Notes: generated by a model not told the origin, from the sequence alone. A stretch of 64,000 bases of DNA from Allobosea sp. BK604 (GCF_004341515.1 NZ_SLZF01000012.1:186001-250000); one strand, 5' to 3'. Counted from the stretch's first letter, positions 35,773 through 45,695 are shown. Translations and numbers: made by a program.

Positions 35773-37098
35773 TTAGAAACTGTCCTTCAGCCACCGCCCG
35801 ACGCGCGAGAAGTAGCCATCCGTGCCGGTCGCGAAATAGGCGCCGCTGGCCCGGGGTTCGAAATGCTCGATATGCGCCACCTGCGGATAGACGAGCAGAC
35901 CGACTGAAGCTGCGAAGGCCGGGCCCTTGCCCGCCTCCGGCAATCCCTTGATGCCGAGCGGCCGACCGGTGCGGACCTGGCCGCCGAGGATGCGGCGCGC
36001 CACTTCCGGCAGGCCGGTGAGCTGGCAGGCCCCGCCGGTGAGCACGACGCGGCGCCCGGCCTGGGCCGAGAAGCCGGCGGCGTGCAGCCGATCGCGGACC
36101 AGTTCGACGATCTCCTCGACGCGTGGCTTGATGATGCGCACCAGATGCGACTTGGCGAGGTGGTTCGGCATGTCGCGCTCGTCGTCGTCGACTTGCGGCA
36201 CCGCGATCATGTCGCGCTCGTCGGAGGCGCTGGAGATTGCCGAGCCGTGCAGGGTCTTCAGCCGCTCCGCCGCCGAGACGCGGGTCGAGAGCCCGCGCGC
36301 CACGTCCATGGTGATATGGTTGCCGCCGACGGCGACCGCGTCGACATGCACGAGATGGCCGCCGGCGAAGACGCCGAGGCTGGTGGTGCCGCCGCCCATG
36401 TCGACCGTGACGACGCCCATCTCGGCTTCGTCATCGACCAGGACCGAGAGGCCGGACGCATAGGGCGTCGAGACCACGGCCTCGACCTCGAGATGGCAGC
36501 GCTCGACCGCGAGCATCAGGTTGCGCGCCGCCGCCGCCTCGCAGGCGACGACATGCATGTCGACCGAGAGCTTGCCGCCGGTCAGCCCGCGCGGATCGAG
36601 AACACCGGGAACACCGTCGAGCGCATAGCCCGTCGGCAGCGCATGGAGCACCGCCTTGCCCGGCCGCAGCGCATGGGTCGCCGCGCCCGCCAGCACGCGC
36701 TTGACGTCGCCGTCCCCGACCGAGCTGCCGCGCAGATCGACGCTCGCCGCATAATGCTGCGAGCCGAGCCTGCCGCCGGTCAGGTTGACGATGACCGACT
36801 GGACCTCGACCTTGGCCATGCGCTCGGCCGCATCGACCGCCGCGCGAATGGCGCGCTCGGCATTCTCGAGATCGATGATCGCGCCGCCCTTCACGCCGAG
36901 CGAACGCTGATGGCCGATGCCGATGATGCGCGCGACATGGGTGCGCCCGCGCAGCCGCTCATTGGCCTCGGCCGGGTTGAGCTCGGCGATCAGGCAGACG
37001 ACCTTGCTCGTGCCGATATCCAGAATCGACAATGTCGCGCTCTTGCGCGACGACAGCGGCCGCATCCGCGGCGTCAGACCGTGGGAGTTGAGGTTCAC
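35773..37098 (-). CDS. ftsA: Cell division protein FtsA
   Basis: A 441-residue actin-like ATPase that tethers FtsZ to the membrane. The phosphate-1 motif is SILDIGTSKVVCLI (residues 23-36), and the phosphate-2 region is VVTVDMGGGTTSLGVF. The C-terminal amphipathic helix is seen in GYFSRVGRWLKDSF. It uses a GTG start overlapping the ftsQ stop by four bases. Confidence 0.95.
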   Translation of the reverse strand: MNLNSHGLTPRMRPLSSRKSATLSILDIGTSKVVCLIAELNPAEANERLRGRTHVARIIGIGHQRSLGVKGGAIIDLENAERAIRAAVDAAERMAKVEVQSVIVNLTGGRLGSQHYAASVDLRGSSVGDGDVKRVLAGAATHALRPGKAVLHALPTGYALDGVPGVLDPRGLTGGKLSVDMHVVACEAAAARNLMLAVERCHLEVEAVVSTPYASGLSVLVDDEAEMGVVTVDMGGGTTSLGVFAGGHLVHVDAVAVGGNHITMDVARGLSTRVSAAERLKTLHGSAISSASDERDMIAVPQVDDDERDMPNHLAKSHLVRIIKPRVEEIVELVRDRLHAAGFSAQAGRRVVLTGGACQLTGLPEVARRILGGQVRTGRPLGIKGLPEAGKGPAFAASVGLLVYPQVAHIEHFEPRASGAYFATGTDGYFSRVGRWLKDSF

Positions 37099-38018
37099 GC
37101 CTCGCCTCCCTTCTTCGGCTTGTTCTTGCTCTTGAGCTGCTCGGCGCGGGCCGCAGCGGCCTCCTCCGTCAATCGCATCACCACCCGGTCGGGCTGGCGC
37201 AGATCGATGGCGAGCAGGTCCTTGTCGAGCAGGTGCATATCGTTTTCGAGGCCGGCGAGACGCTTGACCGCGGCGGCGGGGTCGACCTCGGGCAGCCGGA
37301 CATCCATGCCGTTGTCGAGCTTGAGGTTCCAGCGCCGGCCGGAGATCAGGCTGCCGGCGCGGATGCGCGGGGCCATCGGACCGGCATCGGCCAGGAGCGC
37401 GAGATATTCCTTGGCGCGCTTGTTAGCGTCGTCGCCGACGACCAGCGGCAGCCGGGCGAAGCGGCCATCATCCATCTTGTCGATCACGGTACCGTCGGCT
37501 GCGATGAGGAAGAGGTCACCCTTGACCTGCCAGAGTGCGTAGGGCTCGCGCTCGACCAGCGTGATCGAGACTTCGCCCGGATAGAGCTTGCGGACGGTGG
37601 CCTCGCGGATCAGCGGTGTCGCCTCCAGGCGGCGGCGCGCCTCGTCGGCATCGAAGAAGGCGAGCGAGGTCTTCGAATCGATGCCGGCGGCGACCAGCAC
37701 TTCAATCTCCGAGAGCTCGGCGATGCCGGAGATCGTCACCCGGTCGATGCCGAGGCCGACCAGCCGCGCCAGCATGTGCTTGGGCTCGCCATAGCTCTCG
37801 CGCAGCGTGTCGAGATGGCCACCCATCACCGTGCCGGCGCCGATGCTGAGCGCCAGGAAGCCGAGGGCGAGCATCGTGCCGATGCGCTGCGGCAGGCGCT
37901 GCGCCAGCGGCACCGCGATCGCGCTGCGGCGCGAGCGGAACCAGCGGCGCGAGCGCTCGCTGACCAGCAATTGCGGGCCAGGGACAGGCACCGGCAGACG
38001 TTGGCTTGTCACCGCCAT
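37095..38018 (-). CDS. ftsQ: Cell division protein FtsQ
   Basis: A 307-residue bitopic membrane protein linking early and late divisome proteins. A basic cytoplasmic N-terminus is followed by one helix (MLALGFLALSIGAGTVMG). The POTRA domain begins near IDRVTISGIAELSEIEVLVA, and the FtsQ domain contains VSITLVEREPYALWQV. The start at 38018 (MAVTSQ) lies five bases after the ddl stop; a start at 38057 would overlap ddl. Confidence 0.93.
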   Translation of the reverse strand: MAVTSQRLPVPVPGPQLLVSERSRRWFRSRRSAIAVPLAQRLPQRIGTMLALGFLALSIGAGTVMGGHLDTLRESYGEPKHMLARLVGLGIDRVTISGIAELSEIEVLVAAGIDSKTSLAFFDADEARRRLEATPLIREATVRKLYPGEVSITLVEREPYALWQVKGDLFLIAADGTVIDKMDDGRFARLPLVVGDDANKRAKEYLALLADAGPMAPRIRAGSLISGRRWNLKLDNGMDVRLPEVDPAAAVKRLAGLENDMHLLDKDLLAIDLRQPDRVVMRLTEEAAAARAEQLKSKNKPKKGGEA

Positions 38019-38023
38019 CGCCC

Positions 38024-38938
38024 TCACCGATCCAAGGAGGCGTCCTCCACCATCCATTTGACGAGCTCACCGAAATTCAGGCCCGCGTGGGCAGCCAATT
38101 CGGGCACCAAACTTGTCTCGGTCATCCCGGGCTGCGTGTTGACTTCCAACCAGACGAGCGTGTCGCTCTCGTCGTCGTAACGGAAGTCAGAACGGCTGAC
38201 GCCCCGGCACCCGATTGCTTGATGCGCCGTTAACGCACACTCTTCGATCTGCTGGTAAATTTTCGGTAAAATTTGAGCCGGACAGATGTGGATCGAACCA
38301 CCTTTTGCGTACTTCGCGTCATAGTCGTAGAAGACGCCCGTCGCGGCCCGAATCTCGGTCACGCCCAGCGACTTGCCGCCCATGACGGCGCAGGTCAGCT
38401 CCCGTCCGGCGACGAAGCTTTCGGCCAGCAGCATCTCCCCGCAGGGCCAGTCCTCGCGGGCCACTTCCTGGGGCGGATGTTCGCGGTCTTTCTTAACGAT
38501 CACGACGCCGACGGAGGAGCCTTCATCCACCGGCTTGAGCACATAGGGCGGCGGCAGCGCATGCTTCTTCGCCGCATCGAAGCGCGAGAGCGTGACGCCG
38601 CGCGCGACCGGAACGCCGGCCGCTGCCGCGACGATCTTCGCCCGGTCCTTGCGCATCGCGAGGGCCGAGGCCAGCACGCCGGAATGGGTATAGGGAATGC
38701 GCAGGATTTCGAGCACGCCCTGGATCGTGCCGTCCTCGCCGAAGCGCCCGTGCAGCGCATTGAAGGCGACATCGGGCCTGAGCCGGGCCAGCACCTCGGC
38801 GATATCGGGCTTCACCTCGACGCGGGTCACGCGATAGCCGACGCTTTCAAGCGCATTGGCGCAGCCCTCGCCGGACCGGAGGCTGACCTCCCGTTCGACG
38901 GACCAACCGCCCATCAGCACCGCGACATGTTTGGTCAT
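38024..38938 (-). CDS. ddl: D-alanine-D-alanine ligase
   Basis: A 304-residue ATP-grasp enzyme that makes the D-Ala-D-Ala end of the pentapeptide. It begins [20 protein letters not shown], the family N-terminus. The ATP-grasp elements are [15 protein letters not shown] and, near the end, [17 protein letters not shown] with the Mg-binding Glu and Asn. It opens the ddl-ftsQ-ftsA run. The CtrA-type box at 38980 lies 42 bases upstream. Confidence 0.96.
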   Translation of the reverse strand: MTKHVAVLMGGWSVEREVSLRSGEGCANALESVGYRVTRVEVKPDIAEVLARLRPDVAFNALHGRFGEDGTIQGVLEILRIPYTHSGVLASALAMRKDRAKIVAAAAGVPVARGVTLSRFDAAKKHALPPPYVLKPVDEGSSVGVVIVKKDREHPPQEVAREDWPCGEMLLAESFVAGRELTCAVMGGKSLGVTEIRAATGVFYDYDAKYAKGGSIHICPAQILPKIYQQIEECALTAHQAIGCRGVSRSDFRYDDESDTLVWLEVNTQPGMTETSLVPELAAHAGLNFGELVKWMVEDASLDR

Positions 38939-38979
38939 AAGGGTCCCCGCTTGCTAGCGCCGAACCTGACCAGTCATGG

Positions 38980-38994
38980 TTAATAGATGGTTAA
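38980..38994. promoter_or_regulatory. CtrA box TTAA-N7-TTAA upstream of ddl-ftsQA
   Basis: TTAATAGATGGTTAA is an exact match to the CtrA consensus TTAA-N7-TTAA. A further half-site TTAACCAT lies at 39010-39017. The 99-base gap between murB and ddl is the only sizeable space between these genes, so a cell-cycle-regulated promoter for ddl-ftsQA is likely. In Caulobacter, CtrA controls ftsQA. Confidence 0.65.
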
Positions 38995-39037
38995 TGCCGC
39001 AACGGCATCTTAACCATTTGATCGCTAGGGTCTGTAC

Positions 39038-39964
39038 TCAGGCCGCCAAGCCGAGCCGCTTGATCTCCCAGTGCAGCTCGTAGCCGGACTTGTCCTTGAC
39101 CCGGCGACGGACCTCCTCGCCGAGATTCTCGATATCGGCCGCGGTGGCCCCGCCCGTGTTGATCAGGAAGTTGCAATGCATCTCCGAGACCTGCGCGCCA
39201 CCGATGCGCAGGCCGCGGCAGCCGGCCGCGTCGATCAGCTGCCAGGCCTTGCCGCCATCGGGGTTCTTGAAGGTCGAGCCGCCGGTGCGCTCCTTGATCG
39301 GCTGCGCCGCCTCGCGTGCCGCCGTCACCCGGTCCATCTCGGCGAGAATGGCCTTCTGGTCGCCGGGCCGCCCCTGGAACAGGGCGGAGGTGAAGATGAT
39401 CTCGGCGGTCGAGAGCGCGCTGTTGCGATAGGTGAAACCCATATCGGCATGGGACAGCGTGACGATCTCACCCTTGCGCGTGACACCGCGCGCCTCGACC
39501 AGGACATCGGTCGTCTCGCCGCCATGCGCGCCGGCATTCATCCTGAGCGCCCCACCGATGCAGCCGGGAATGCCGCGATAGAAGGCGAGCCCGTCGAGCG
39601 AGGCATCGGCCGCCGCGCGCGCCACCTTCACATCCGGAACCGAGGTTCCGGCCCGAAGCCGATCGCCGTCCTCCAGCGTGATCTCGCCAAAAGCCTTGCC
39701 GCCGAGCCGGATGACGAGGCCGGGAATGCCGCCATCACGCACGATCAGGTTCGAACCGAGGCCGACCACCGTCACGGGAATATTCGCCGGCAGCTTCGAG
39801 AGCAGATAGGCGAGATCCTGCTCATCGGCCGGGGTGAACAGCACCTGCGCCGGCCCGCCGACGCGGAACCAGGTCAGGCCAGCCATCTCCTGGTTGGCCA
39901 GAAGCCGGCCGCGCAGCTCGGGCGCGGCAGCGCGAAGGTCGGGGGTGATGTCGGGGAAGGTCAT
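39038..39964 (-). CDS. murB: UDP-N-acetylenolpyruvoylglucosamine reductase
   Basis: A 308-residue flavoenzyme that reduces UDP-GlcNAc-enolpyruvate to UDP-MurNAc. The FAD-binding part has [20 protein letters not shown] and [21 protein letters not shown]. The C-terminal catalytic region has [20 protein letters not shown] (catalytic Ser) and ends [13 protein letters not shown] with the downstream acid. It is separated from murC by the DUF559 insertion. Confidence 0.96.
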   Translation of the reverse strand: MTFPDITPDLRAAAPELRGRLLANQEMAGLTWFRVGGPAQVLFTPADEQDLAYLLSKLPANIPVTVVGLGSNLIVRDGGIPGLVIRLGGKAFGEITLEDGDRLRAGTSVPDVKVARAAADASLDGLAFYRGIPGCIGGALRMNAGAHGGETTDVLVEARGVTRKGEIVTLSHADMGFTYRNSALSTAEIIFTSALFQGRPGDQKAILAEMDRVTAAREAAQPIKERTGGSTFKNPDGGKAWQLIDAAGCRGLRIGGAQVSEMHCNFLINTGGATAADIENLGEEVRRRVKDKSGYELHWEIKRLGLAA

Positions 39965-39979
39965 CGATGAGGCCGCGCG

Positions 39980-40402
39980 CTACTCCTTCTCCCCTCGGGG
40001 GAGAAGGTGGCTCCGCGAAGCGGAGACGGATGAGGGAAGTCCGGCGAGACCTAAGACGTCGGCAATCTCGCGCAGAACGAAGTCGAGATTTCCTAGAACC
40101 CGATCATTGGCAAAGCGCAAGACCCTGTAGCCCTCGCGGCGCAGGAAGGCGTCACGTTGGGCATCCCTGGCCTTTGCCTCCTGCGTGAGATGCGGCTCGC
40201 CATCCAGCTCGACGATGATCCGATGCTCAAAGCAGCAAAAATCGGCGATAAACGGGCCGATTGCCATCTGGCGCTTGAATTTCAAGCCATTGAAGCGGCG
40301 CCCCCGAACCGCCTGCCAGAAGGCAGCTTCCGCCCTGGTGGGCTGGCGGCGCTGATCGCGAGCGAAGGCGAGCGCTTCAGGCGAATTCTTTCGCTCCAGC
40401 AC
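39980..40402 (-). CDS. DUF559 (VSR/restriction-endonuclease-like) protein inserted in the mur operon
   Basis: A 140-residue DUF559 protein with a PD-(D/E)XK-like nuclease fold related to very-short-patch repair enzymes. The core is FKRQMAIGPFIADFCCFEH (42-60) followed by RIIVELDGEPHL (61-72) and GYRVLRFANDRVL. It starts with GTG at 40402. The AGGGAAGG just upstream is part of the right inverted repeat, so the repeat gives the ribosome binding site. Residues 122-139 are encoded by the left inverted repeat, ending LLPRGEKE. Biochemical function is not established for this family. It sits between murB and murC on the same strand. Confidence 0.88.
   Translation of the reverse strand: MLERKNSPEALAFARDQRRQPTRAEAAFWQAVRGRRFNGLKFKRQMAIGPFIADFCCFEHRIIVELDGEPHLTQEAKARDAQRDAFLRREGYRVLRFANDRVLGNLDFVLREIADVLGLAGLPSSVSASRSHLLPRGEKE
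39984..40039. repeat. Left 56-base inverted repeat of the DUF559 unit
   Basis: Begins TCCTTCTCCCCTCGGGGGAG and ends ACGGATGAGGGAAG. Inside are two small hairpins, CCTTCTCCCC/GGGGAGAAGG and CTCCGC/GCGGAG. It is the near-exact reverse complement of 40406-40461, with changes mainly in the second hairpin, where pairing is kept. Confidence 0.9.
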
Positions 40403-40405
40403 AGC

Positions 40406-40461
40406 CTTCCCTCATCCGTCAGCGCTTCGCGCTGCCACCTTCTCCCCCGGGGGGAGAAGGA
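40406..40461. repeat. Right 56-base inverted repeat of the DUF559 unit
   Basis: Begins CTTCCCTCATCCGTCAGC and ends in the CCTTCTCCCC/GGGGAGAAGG hairpin. It lies between the DUF559 start (40402) and the murC stop (40470). Read on the minus strand its end, GAGGGAAG, is the likely ribosome binding site of the DUF559 gene. Confidence 0.9.
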
Positions 40462-40469
40462 AGCAAGCA

Positions 40470-41873
40470 TCAATCCAGCGCCGCCAGCTCTCCCGGCAGC
40501 GCATAGGCCCATTGCGTGATGTTGCCCGCTCCGAGGCAGACGACATAGTCGCCCGGCCCGGCGAGCTCCTTCACCATTCCGGCGAGCTTGTCCGGTCCCT
40601 CCAGCGCCAGAGCATGGCGGTGGCCCCGCGCCTTGATGCCGGCGACGAGGCTGTCGCGGTCGGCGCCCGGAATCGGCGCCTCGCCGGCCGCATAGGTCTC
40701 GGCCACGATCACCGTGTCGGCATCGTTGAAACAGGCGGCGAAATCGTCGAACAGGCTGGAGAGGCGGGTATAGCGATGCGGCTGCACGATCGCGATGACC
40801 TTGCCCTTGGTCGAGGCCCGCGCCGCCTTGAGCACGGCGGCGATCTCGACCGGGTGATGGCCGTAATCGTCGAAGATCAGCGCGCCGTTCCATTCTCCGG
40901 TCTTGGTGAAGCGGCGCTTCACGCCGCCGAAGCCGGCGAGCGCCTCGCGGATCTGCGGCACCGGCACGCCGAGATCATAGGCCACCGCGATCGCCGCCGT
41001 GGCATTGAGCGCATTGTGATGGCCCGGCATCGGCATGATCAGGTCGCGGATGACCTCGTCGCGGTTGCGCTTGCGGTCGCGGATCAGCAGCGTGAACTTG
41101 GCCTGGCCGCCGGCGAGGTCGATATCGATCAGCCGGAAATCGGCCTGCGGGTTCTCGCCATAGGTGATGACGCGGCGGTCCTCGATCTGGCCGACCAGCC
41201 CCTGCACGGTCGGATGGTCGATGCACATCACGGCGAAACCATAGAAGGGCAGGTTCTCGACGAAGGAGCGGAAGGCCTCCTTGATCGCGTCGAAGGTCTT
41301 GAAGTGGTCGAGATGCTCGGGGTCGATATTGGTGACGATCGCGACATCGGCCGGCAGCTTCAGGAAAGTGCCGTCGGACTCGTCGGCCTCGACCACCATC
41401 CAGTCGCTCTCGCCCATGCGGGCATTGGTGCCGTAGGCGTTGATGATGCCGCCATTGATCACGGTCGGATCGAGGCCGCCCTTCTCCAGCAAGGTCGCGA
41501 CCAGCGAGGTCGTCGTCGTCTTGCCATGGGTGCCGGCAATGGCAACGCAGGTCTTCAACCGCATCAGCTCGGCCAGCATCTCGGCCCGGCGCACCACCGG
41601 CAGGCGGCTTTCGCGGGCGGCGGCGAGCTCGGGATTGTCGCGCTTGATCGCGGTCGAGACCACGACGACCTCGGCCTCGCCAAGATTCTCGGCGGAATGG
41701 CCGATGAAGGTCTTGATGCCCTTCTCGGCCAGGCGCCGGACATTGGCGTTGTCGGAGGCGTCCGAGCCCTGCACCTTGTAGCCGAGATTGTGCAGCACCT
41801 CGGCGATGCCGGACATGCCGATGCCGCCGATGCCCACGAAGTGGATCGAGCCGAGTTCCGCCGGCAGCTTCAT
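40470..41873 (-). CDS. murC: UDP-N-acetylmuramate-L-alanine ligase
   Basis: A 467-residue Mur ligase adding L-Ala to UDP-MurNAc. The N-terminal [18 protein letters not shown] binds the UDP part, the P-loop is [15 protein letters not shown] (about residues 110-124), and the central motif is [12 protein letters not shown]. The last domain has [16 protein letters not shown], typical for MurC. It follows murG after 52 bases. Confidence 0.96.
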   Translation of the reverse strand: MKLPAELGSIHFVGIGGIGMSGIAEVLHNLGYKVQGSDASDNANVRRLAEKGIKTFIGHSAENLGEAEVVVVSTAIKRDNPELAAARESRLPVVRRAEMLAELMRLKTCVAIAGTHGKTTTTSLVATLLEKGGLDPTVINGGIINAYGTNARMGESDWMVVEADESDGTFLKLPADVAIVTNIDPEHLDHFKTFDAIKEAFRSFVENLPFYGFAVMCIDHPTVQGLVGQIEDRRVITYGENPQADFRLIDIDLAGGQAKFTLLIRDRKRNRDEVIRDLIMPMPGHHNALNATAAIAVAYDLGVPVPQIREALAGFGGVKRRFTKTGEWNGALIFDDYGHHPVEIAAVLKAARASTKGKVIAIVQPHRYTRLSSLFDDFAACFNDADTVIVAETYAAGEAPIPGADRDSLVAGIKARGHRHALALEGPDKLAGMVKELAGPGDYVVCLGAGNITQWAYALPGELAALD

Positions 41874-41925
41874 GATTCAGACGTCTCCTGTGGGGGCGGT
41901 AGCCGTCCCGCGCTCGGGACCAACA

Positions 41926-43026
41926 TCAAGACTTGATGCCCGCGACTTGCATGACGAGGCGGGCGAGTCGATCGGCCGCGTCGGGAATGCCCGCGCTCTT
42001 GGCGTTGGCGGCCATGGCAGTCAAGCGCGACGGCTCGGCGATCAGTGCGGAAAGCTCGCCGGCAAGCCGCCGCGGCGTGAAATCGGGCTGCAGGATGCGG
42101 ATGGTCCCGCCCGCCTTTTCGAGCACGGCGGCATTGGCCGCTTGGTCCTGGTCGAGCGCGCCGGGCAGCGGCACGAGCAGCGAGGGCCGGCCGATCACGG
42201 TGAGCTCGGCGACAGTGGATGCCCCCGACCGGCCGACGACGACATGCGCCGCCGCCATCCGCGCCGGCAGGTCCTTGAAGAAGGGCGCGATCTCCGCGGG
42301 AATACCAAGATCGCCATAGATCTTGCGGACGCGATCATCATCCTCGGAACGCGCCTGCTGCACGATCGAGAGCCGCGCCCTCTCCTCGGCGGACAGGAGC
42401 TGGATCGCCGGCGGCACGATATCGGCCATGATCCGCGCGCCCTGGCTGCCGCCGAAGACGAGCAGGCGAATGCGGCCCGTCCCGGGATCGCCATAGGGCA
42501 ACATCGCCTCGATCACGGCCGGCCGCACCGGGTTGCCGACCTGGACGCATTTCGCCACCTGGGCAGGCTTGAGGCCGCCGACCTCGGCAAAGCCGGTCGC
42601 GATCGTGTCGACGCGCGAGGCCAGGAAGCGATTGGCGCGGCCGGCGACGGCATTCTGCTCGTGCACCAAGGTCTTCACGCCCATGAAGGAGGCAGCCAGC
42701 ACCGGCGGCACGGTCGGATAGCCTCCGAAGCCGACGACGACGGCCGGCCTCACCGCCTTGACCACGTGCCGCGACGCGGCGAAGCCCTTCGCCAGCTCGA
42801 GCAGCGCCAACCCCATCTTCAGCGGCGAGCGGCCAGACGGCGTCGCGGCCGGGATCGGGTGCAGCGATTCCGCCGGGAAGCTGCCGGCATATTCCGCCGC
42901 GCGTGTATCGGTGATCAGCGCGACCCGCGCGCCCTGCCGGTGCAGGGCATGGCTCAGCGCCTCGGCCGGGAAAAGATGACCGCCCGTGCCTCCGGCGGCG
43001 AGCAGGACGAGCGGAGCACTTGCCAT
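41926..43026 (-). CDS. murG: UDP-GlcNAc transferase to lipid I (MurG)
   Basis: A 366-residue glycosyltransferase that turns lipid I into lipid II on the inner face of the membrane. The first G-loop is LLAAGGTGGHLFPAEAL (residues 7-23). The region FGGYPTVPPVLAA and the second-domain G-loop FGGSQGARIMADIVP match, and the UDP-GlcNAc site VVGRSGASTVAELTVIGRP is intact. It starts three bases after the ftsW stop. Confidence 0.96.
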   Translation of the reverse strand: MASAPLVLLAAGGTGGHLFPAEALSHALHRQGARVALITDTRAAEYAGSFPAESLHPIPAATPSGRSPLKMGLALLELAKGFAASRHVVKAVRPAVVVGFGGYPTVPPVLAASFMGVKTLVHEQNAVAGRANRFLASRVDTIATGFAEVGGLKPAQVAKCVQVGNPVRPAVIEAMLPYGDPGTGRIRLLVFGGSQGARIMADIVPPAIQLLSAEERARLSIVQQARSEDDDRVRKIYGDLGIPAEIAPFFKDLPARMAAAHVVVGRSGASTVAELTVIGRPSLLVPLPGALDQDQAANAAVLEKAGGTIRILQPDFTPRRLAGELSALIAEPSRLTAMAANAKSAGIPDAADRLARLVMQVAGIKS

Positions 43027-43029
43027 GGT

Positions 43030-44163
43030 TCAGCGTCCGAATTCGCCGAAGCTCTCGGCGCGCGGCCGCTTGCGCGTCAACGCCAGCAGGAAACCGGTGC
43101 CGAGCGCCAGGGAGATCAGCGACGAGCCGCCATAGGAGATGAAGGGCAAGGTCATGCCCTTGGCCGGCATCATGTGCAGGTTGACCATCATGTTGATCGC
43201 GGCCTGGACGCCGAAGAGCAGAGCCAGTCCCGTCACGGCCAGACGGATGAACGGGTCTTCCGCCTTCTGCGCCACGAACAGCGCCCGGAGCACGATCGTG
43301 GCGAAGAGCGCGACGAGGACGATGCAGACGACGATGCCGAACTCCTCCGCCGTCACCGCGAAGATGAAGTCGGTATGCGCGTCGGGCAGGATGCGCTTCA
43401 CCGTGCCCTCGCCCGGGCCTTTGCCGAACCAGCCGCCCTGCGCGAAGCTTTCAAGCGCCGTATCGACCTGGAACGTGTCGCCAGAGCCCTTGTCCATGAA
43501 GCGCTCGATGCGGGCGCGCACATGCGGCACGAGCTGGTAGGCGACGAGAATGCCGGTCGCGCCGACGCCGCCAAGCCCCATCACCCAGAACCAGTGCAGG
43601 CCGGCGACGAAGAAGAGCCCGCACCAGACCATGCTGATCAGCAGCGTCTGGCCGAAATCGGGCTGCAGCACGAGCGGCACGATGGTCAGCGGCAGCAGCA
43701 GGAAGGCGAGGATCGTGCCCGGCAGGTCCGGCCGGCGGGTGCCTTCCGAGAAGGCCCAGGCAGCGAGCACCACGAAGGCGGGCTTGAGGAATTCGGACGG
43801 CTGCACTGAGCCGAGCGGGCCCAAGGTCAGCCAGCGCCGCGCGCCCTTGACCTCGACGCCGAGATAGAGCGTCCCGACCACCATCGCGAGCGAAACGACG
43901 TAGAGCAGCAAGGCGGAACGGCGCACCTGCCGCGGCGTCAGGAACGAGGTGGAGATGAACACCGCCATGGCGATCAGGAGATAGACCGCCTGCCGATTGA
44001 CGAAATGGAAGGTCGAGAGCCCAAGCCGCTCGGCCACCGGCGGTCCGCCGGCCATCAGCAGCACGACGCCGGAGACCATCAGGGCGACCAGGGTCGTGAG
44101 GATGACGCGGTCGATCGACCACCACCAGCGGCCGCTAAGGCTGGGTTCCGCGCGCGAGACCAT
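43030..44163 (-). CDS. ftsW: Septal peptidoglycan polymerase FtsW
   Basis: A 377-residue SEDS-family glycosyltransferase with about ten membrane helices. It uses lipid II at the septum together with FtsI. Family motifs are GPLGSVQPSEFLKPAFVVL, QPDFGQTLLISMVW, and the late LPFISYGGSSLISLALGTG. The 104-base gap before it carries three GANTC sites and a GGTTAACC element, so it may start a sub-transcript of ftsW-murG-murC. Confidence 0.95.
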   Translation of the reverse strand: MVSRAEPSLSGRWWWSIDRVILTTLVALMVSGVVLLMAGGPPVAERLGLSTFHFVNRQAVYLLIAMAVFISTSFLTPRQVRRSALLLYVVSLAMVVGTLYLGVEVKGARRWLTLGPLGSVQPSEFLKPAFVVLAAWAFSEGTRRPDLPGTILAFLLLPLTIVPLVLQPDFGQTLLISMVWCGLFFVAGLHWFWVMGLGGVGATGILVAYQLVPHVRARIERFMDKGSGDTFQVDTALESFAQGGWFGKGPGEGTVKRILPDAHTDFIFAVTAEEFGIVVCIVLVALFATIVLRALFVAQKAEDPFIRLAVTGLALLFGVQAAINMMVNLHMMPAKGMTLPFISYGGSSLISLALGTGFLLALTRKRPRAESFGEFGR

Positions 44164-44211
44164 GTCGAGGCTCCATCACCGGGCAGGCAGATAAAGAGCG
44201 CCCGCTCCAGC

Positions 44212-44254
44212 GAATCACTCTGTCAATGAATGGTTAACCGATTGATTCCGACTC
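44212..44254. promoter_or_regulatory. GANTC cluster and TTAACC element upstream of ftsW
   Basis: GAATC at 44212, GATTC at 44244 and GACTC at 44250 are CcrM methylation sites, three within 43 bases. GGTTAACC (44232-44239) lies between them and resembles a CtrA half-site. This is the only sizeable gap between murD and ftsW. Confidence 0.45.
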
Positions 44255-44267
44255 GAGCCGATTGCCC

Positions 44268-45695
44268 TCAAGCCTGGCTCGATTCGAACCCCGGCAGCGC
44301 CTTCACCAGCGCACGGAACCGATCGCCGCGCACCTCGAAATTCGGGAACTGGTCGTAGGAAGCGCAGGCAGGCGAGAGCAGCACCGCGATCTCGCCATCG
44401 CCCGCTTGCGCCAGGGCATCGCGCGTCGCGGAAGCGACTGCGGCATCGAGCGTGCCGCTGCGCTCATAGGCGACGCGCCCGTCATCCTCGAAGGTTCCGG
44501 CGAACTCGTCGCTCGCCGCACCGATCAGATAGGCCTTGGCGATGTTGCGGAAATAGCGCCGGAGGCTCTCGATGCCGCCTTCCTTGGCCTTGCCCCCGAG
44601 GATCCAGAAGATGCCGTTGAAAGAGGTCAGCGCCTTCTCGGTCGAATCGGCGTTGGTCGCCTTGGAATCGTTGATAAAGACGACGCGGCCGATGCGGCCG
44701 AGCTCCTCCATGCGATGGGCGAGGCCGGGATAGCTCTTGAAGCCGGCCTGGATCTCTTCCGCGGTGAGGCCGAGCGCGGCGCAGGCGGCGAAAGCCGCCG
44801 CCGCATTCTGGGCATTGTGCGAGCCCCGCAGCGAGCCGATTCCGGCAAGGTTGGCGACGACGCGCGGCTTGCCGTCCTTGACCTCGACGATGCGGGTGTC
44901 GAGCTTGCCCTGGTTGGCGGTGACACCGGCGAAGACGCCGGCATCGAGCGGCTGCTCGCCGCTGATCCTGACAAGCGGCTTGCCGGACGCCGCGCGGCGG
45001 CGCGCCATCTGCTTCGAGGGCTCGTCGTCGACGCCGACGACGGCGATATCCGCGGAGGTGACCATCCGCTCCTTGATCGCGCCATAGGCCTCGAACGTGC
45101 CGTGCCGGTCGAGATGATCCGGCGTCAGGTTCATCTGGATGCCGACGGTCGGGGCGAGCGACGGCGTCAGGTCGATCTGGAAGGTCGAGCACTCGATGAC
45201 ATGGATGCGCGCATCCGACGGCGGCGCCAGCGCCAGCACGGCGGTGCCGATATTGCCGCCCATCTGGACGTCGCGACCGGCGCTCTTCAGCACATGGGCG
45301 ATCAGGGCCGTCGTGGTCGATTTGCCATTGGTGCCGGTGATGCAGATGACCGGCGCTTTCGGTGCGAGTGTCGCCCGCTCGCGGAAGAACAGCTCGATAT
45401 CGCCGATGATCTCGACATTGGCCGCCTTCGCCTTGCCGACCGTCCAATGCGGCTGAGGATGCGTCAGCGGCACGCCGGGCGAGAGGATGAAGCTGGCGAA
45501 GCCGCCCCAATCGGCCTGCGCGAGATCGACGATGCCGATGCCTTCGGCCGCCGCCTTGTCGCGGCTCTCCGGCTTGTCGTCCCAGGCCGCGACCTCGGCG
45601 CCTCCAGCGATCAGCGCGCGCGCCGTCGCCAGACCCGAGCCGCCGAGACCGAACAGGGCGACCTTGCGCCCGGCGAAAACGGAGATGGGGGTCAT
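44268..45695 (-). CDS. murD: UDP-N-acetylmuramoyl-L-alanine-D-glutamate ligase
   Basis: A 475-residue Mur ligase adding D-Glu. The N-terminal [20 protein letters not shown] binds the UDP moiety, the P-loop is [20 protein letters not shown], and [11 protein letters not shown] supplies the magnesium site. The C-terminal domain has [17 protein letters not shown], which binds the incoming D-Glu. The ATG at 45695 has no Shine-Dalgarno sequence: a palindromic repeat begins five bases upstream. Expression may rely on a leaderless or structure-dependent start, or the true start may differ. Confidence 0.94.
   Translation of the reverse strand: MTPISVFAGRKVALFGLGGSGLATARALIAGGAEVAAWDDKPESRDKAAAEGIGIVDLAQADWGGFASFILSPGVPLTHPQPHWTVGKAKAANVEIIGDIELFFRERATLAPKAPVICITGTNGKSTTTALIAHVLKSAGRDVQMGGNIGTAVLALAPPSDARIHVIECSTFQIDLTPSLAPTVGIQMNLTPDHLDRHGTFEAYGAIKERMVTSADIAVVGVDDEPSKQMARRRAASGKPLVRISGEQPLDAGVFAGVTANQGKLDTRIVEVKDGKPRVVANLAGIGSLRGSHNAQNAAAAFAACAALGLTAEEIQAGFKSYPGLAHRMEELGRIGRVVFINDSKATNADSTEKALTSFNGIFWILGGKAKEGGIESLRRYFRNIAKAYLIGAASDEFAGTFEDDGRVAYERSGTLDAAVASATRDALAQAGDGEIAVLLSPACASYDQFPNFEVRGDRFRALVKALPGFESSQA

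Noticed and set aside
41788-43809. A 673-residue open frame opposite murG and ftsW
   Set aside because: It spans several conserved genes on the other strand and reads as low-complexity Arg/His/Gly sequence.
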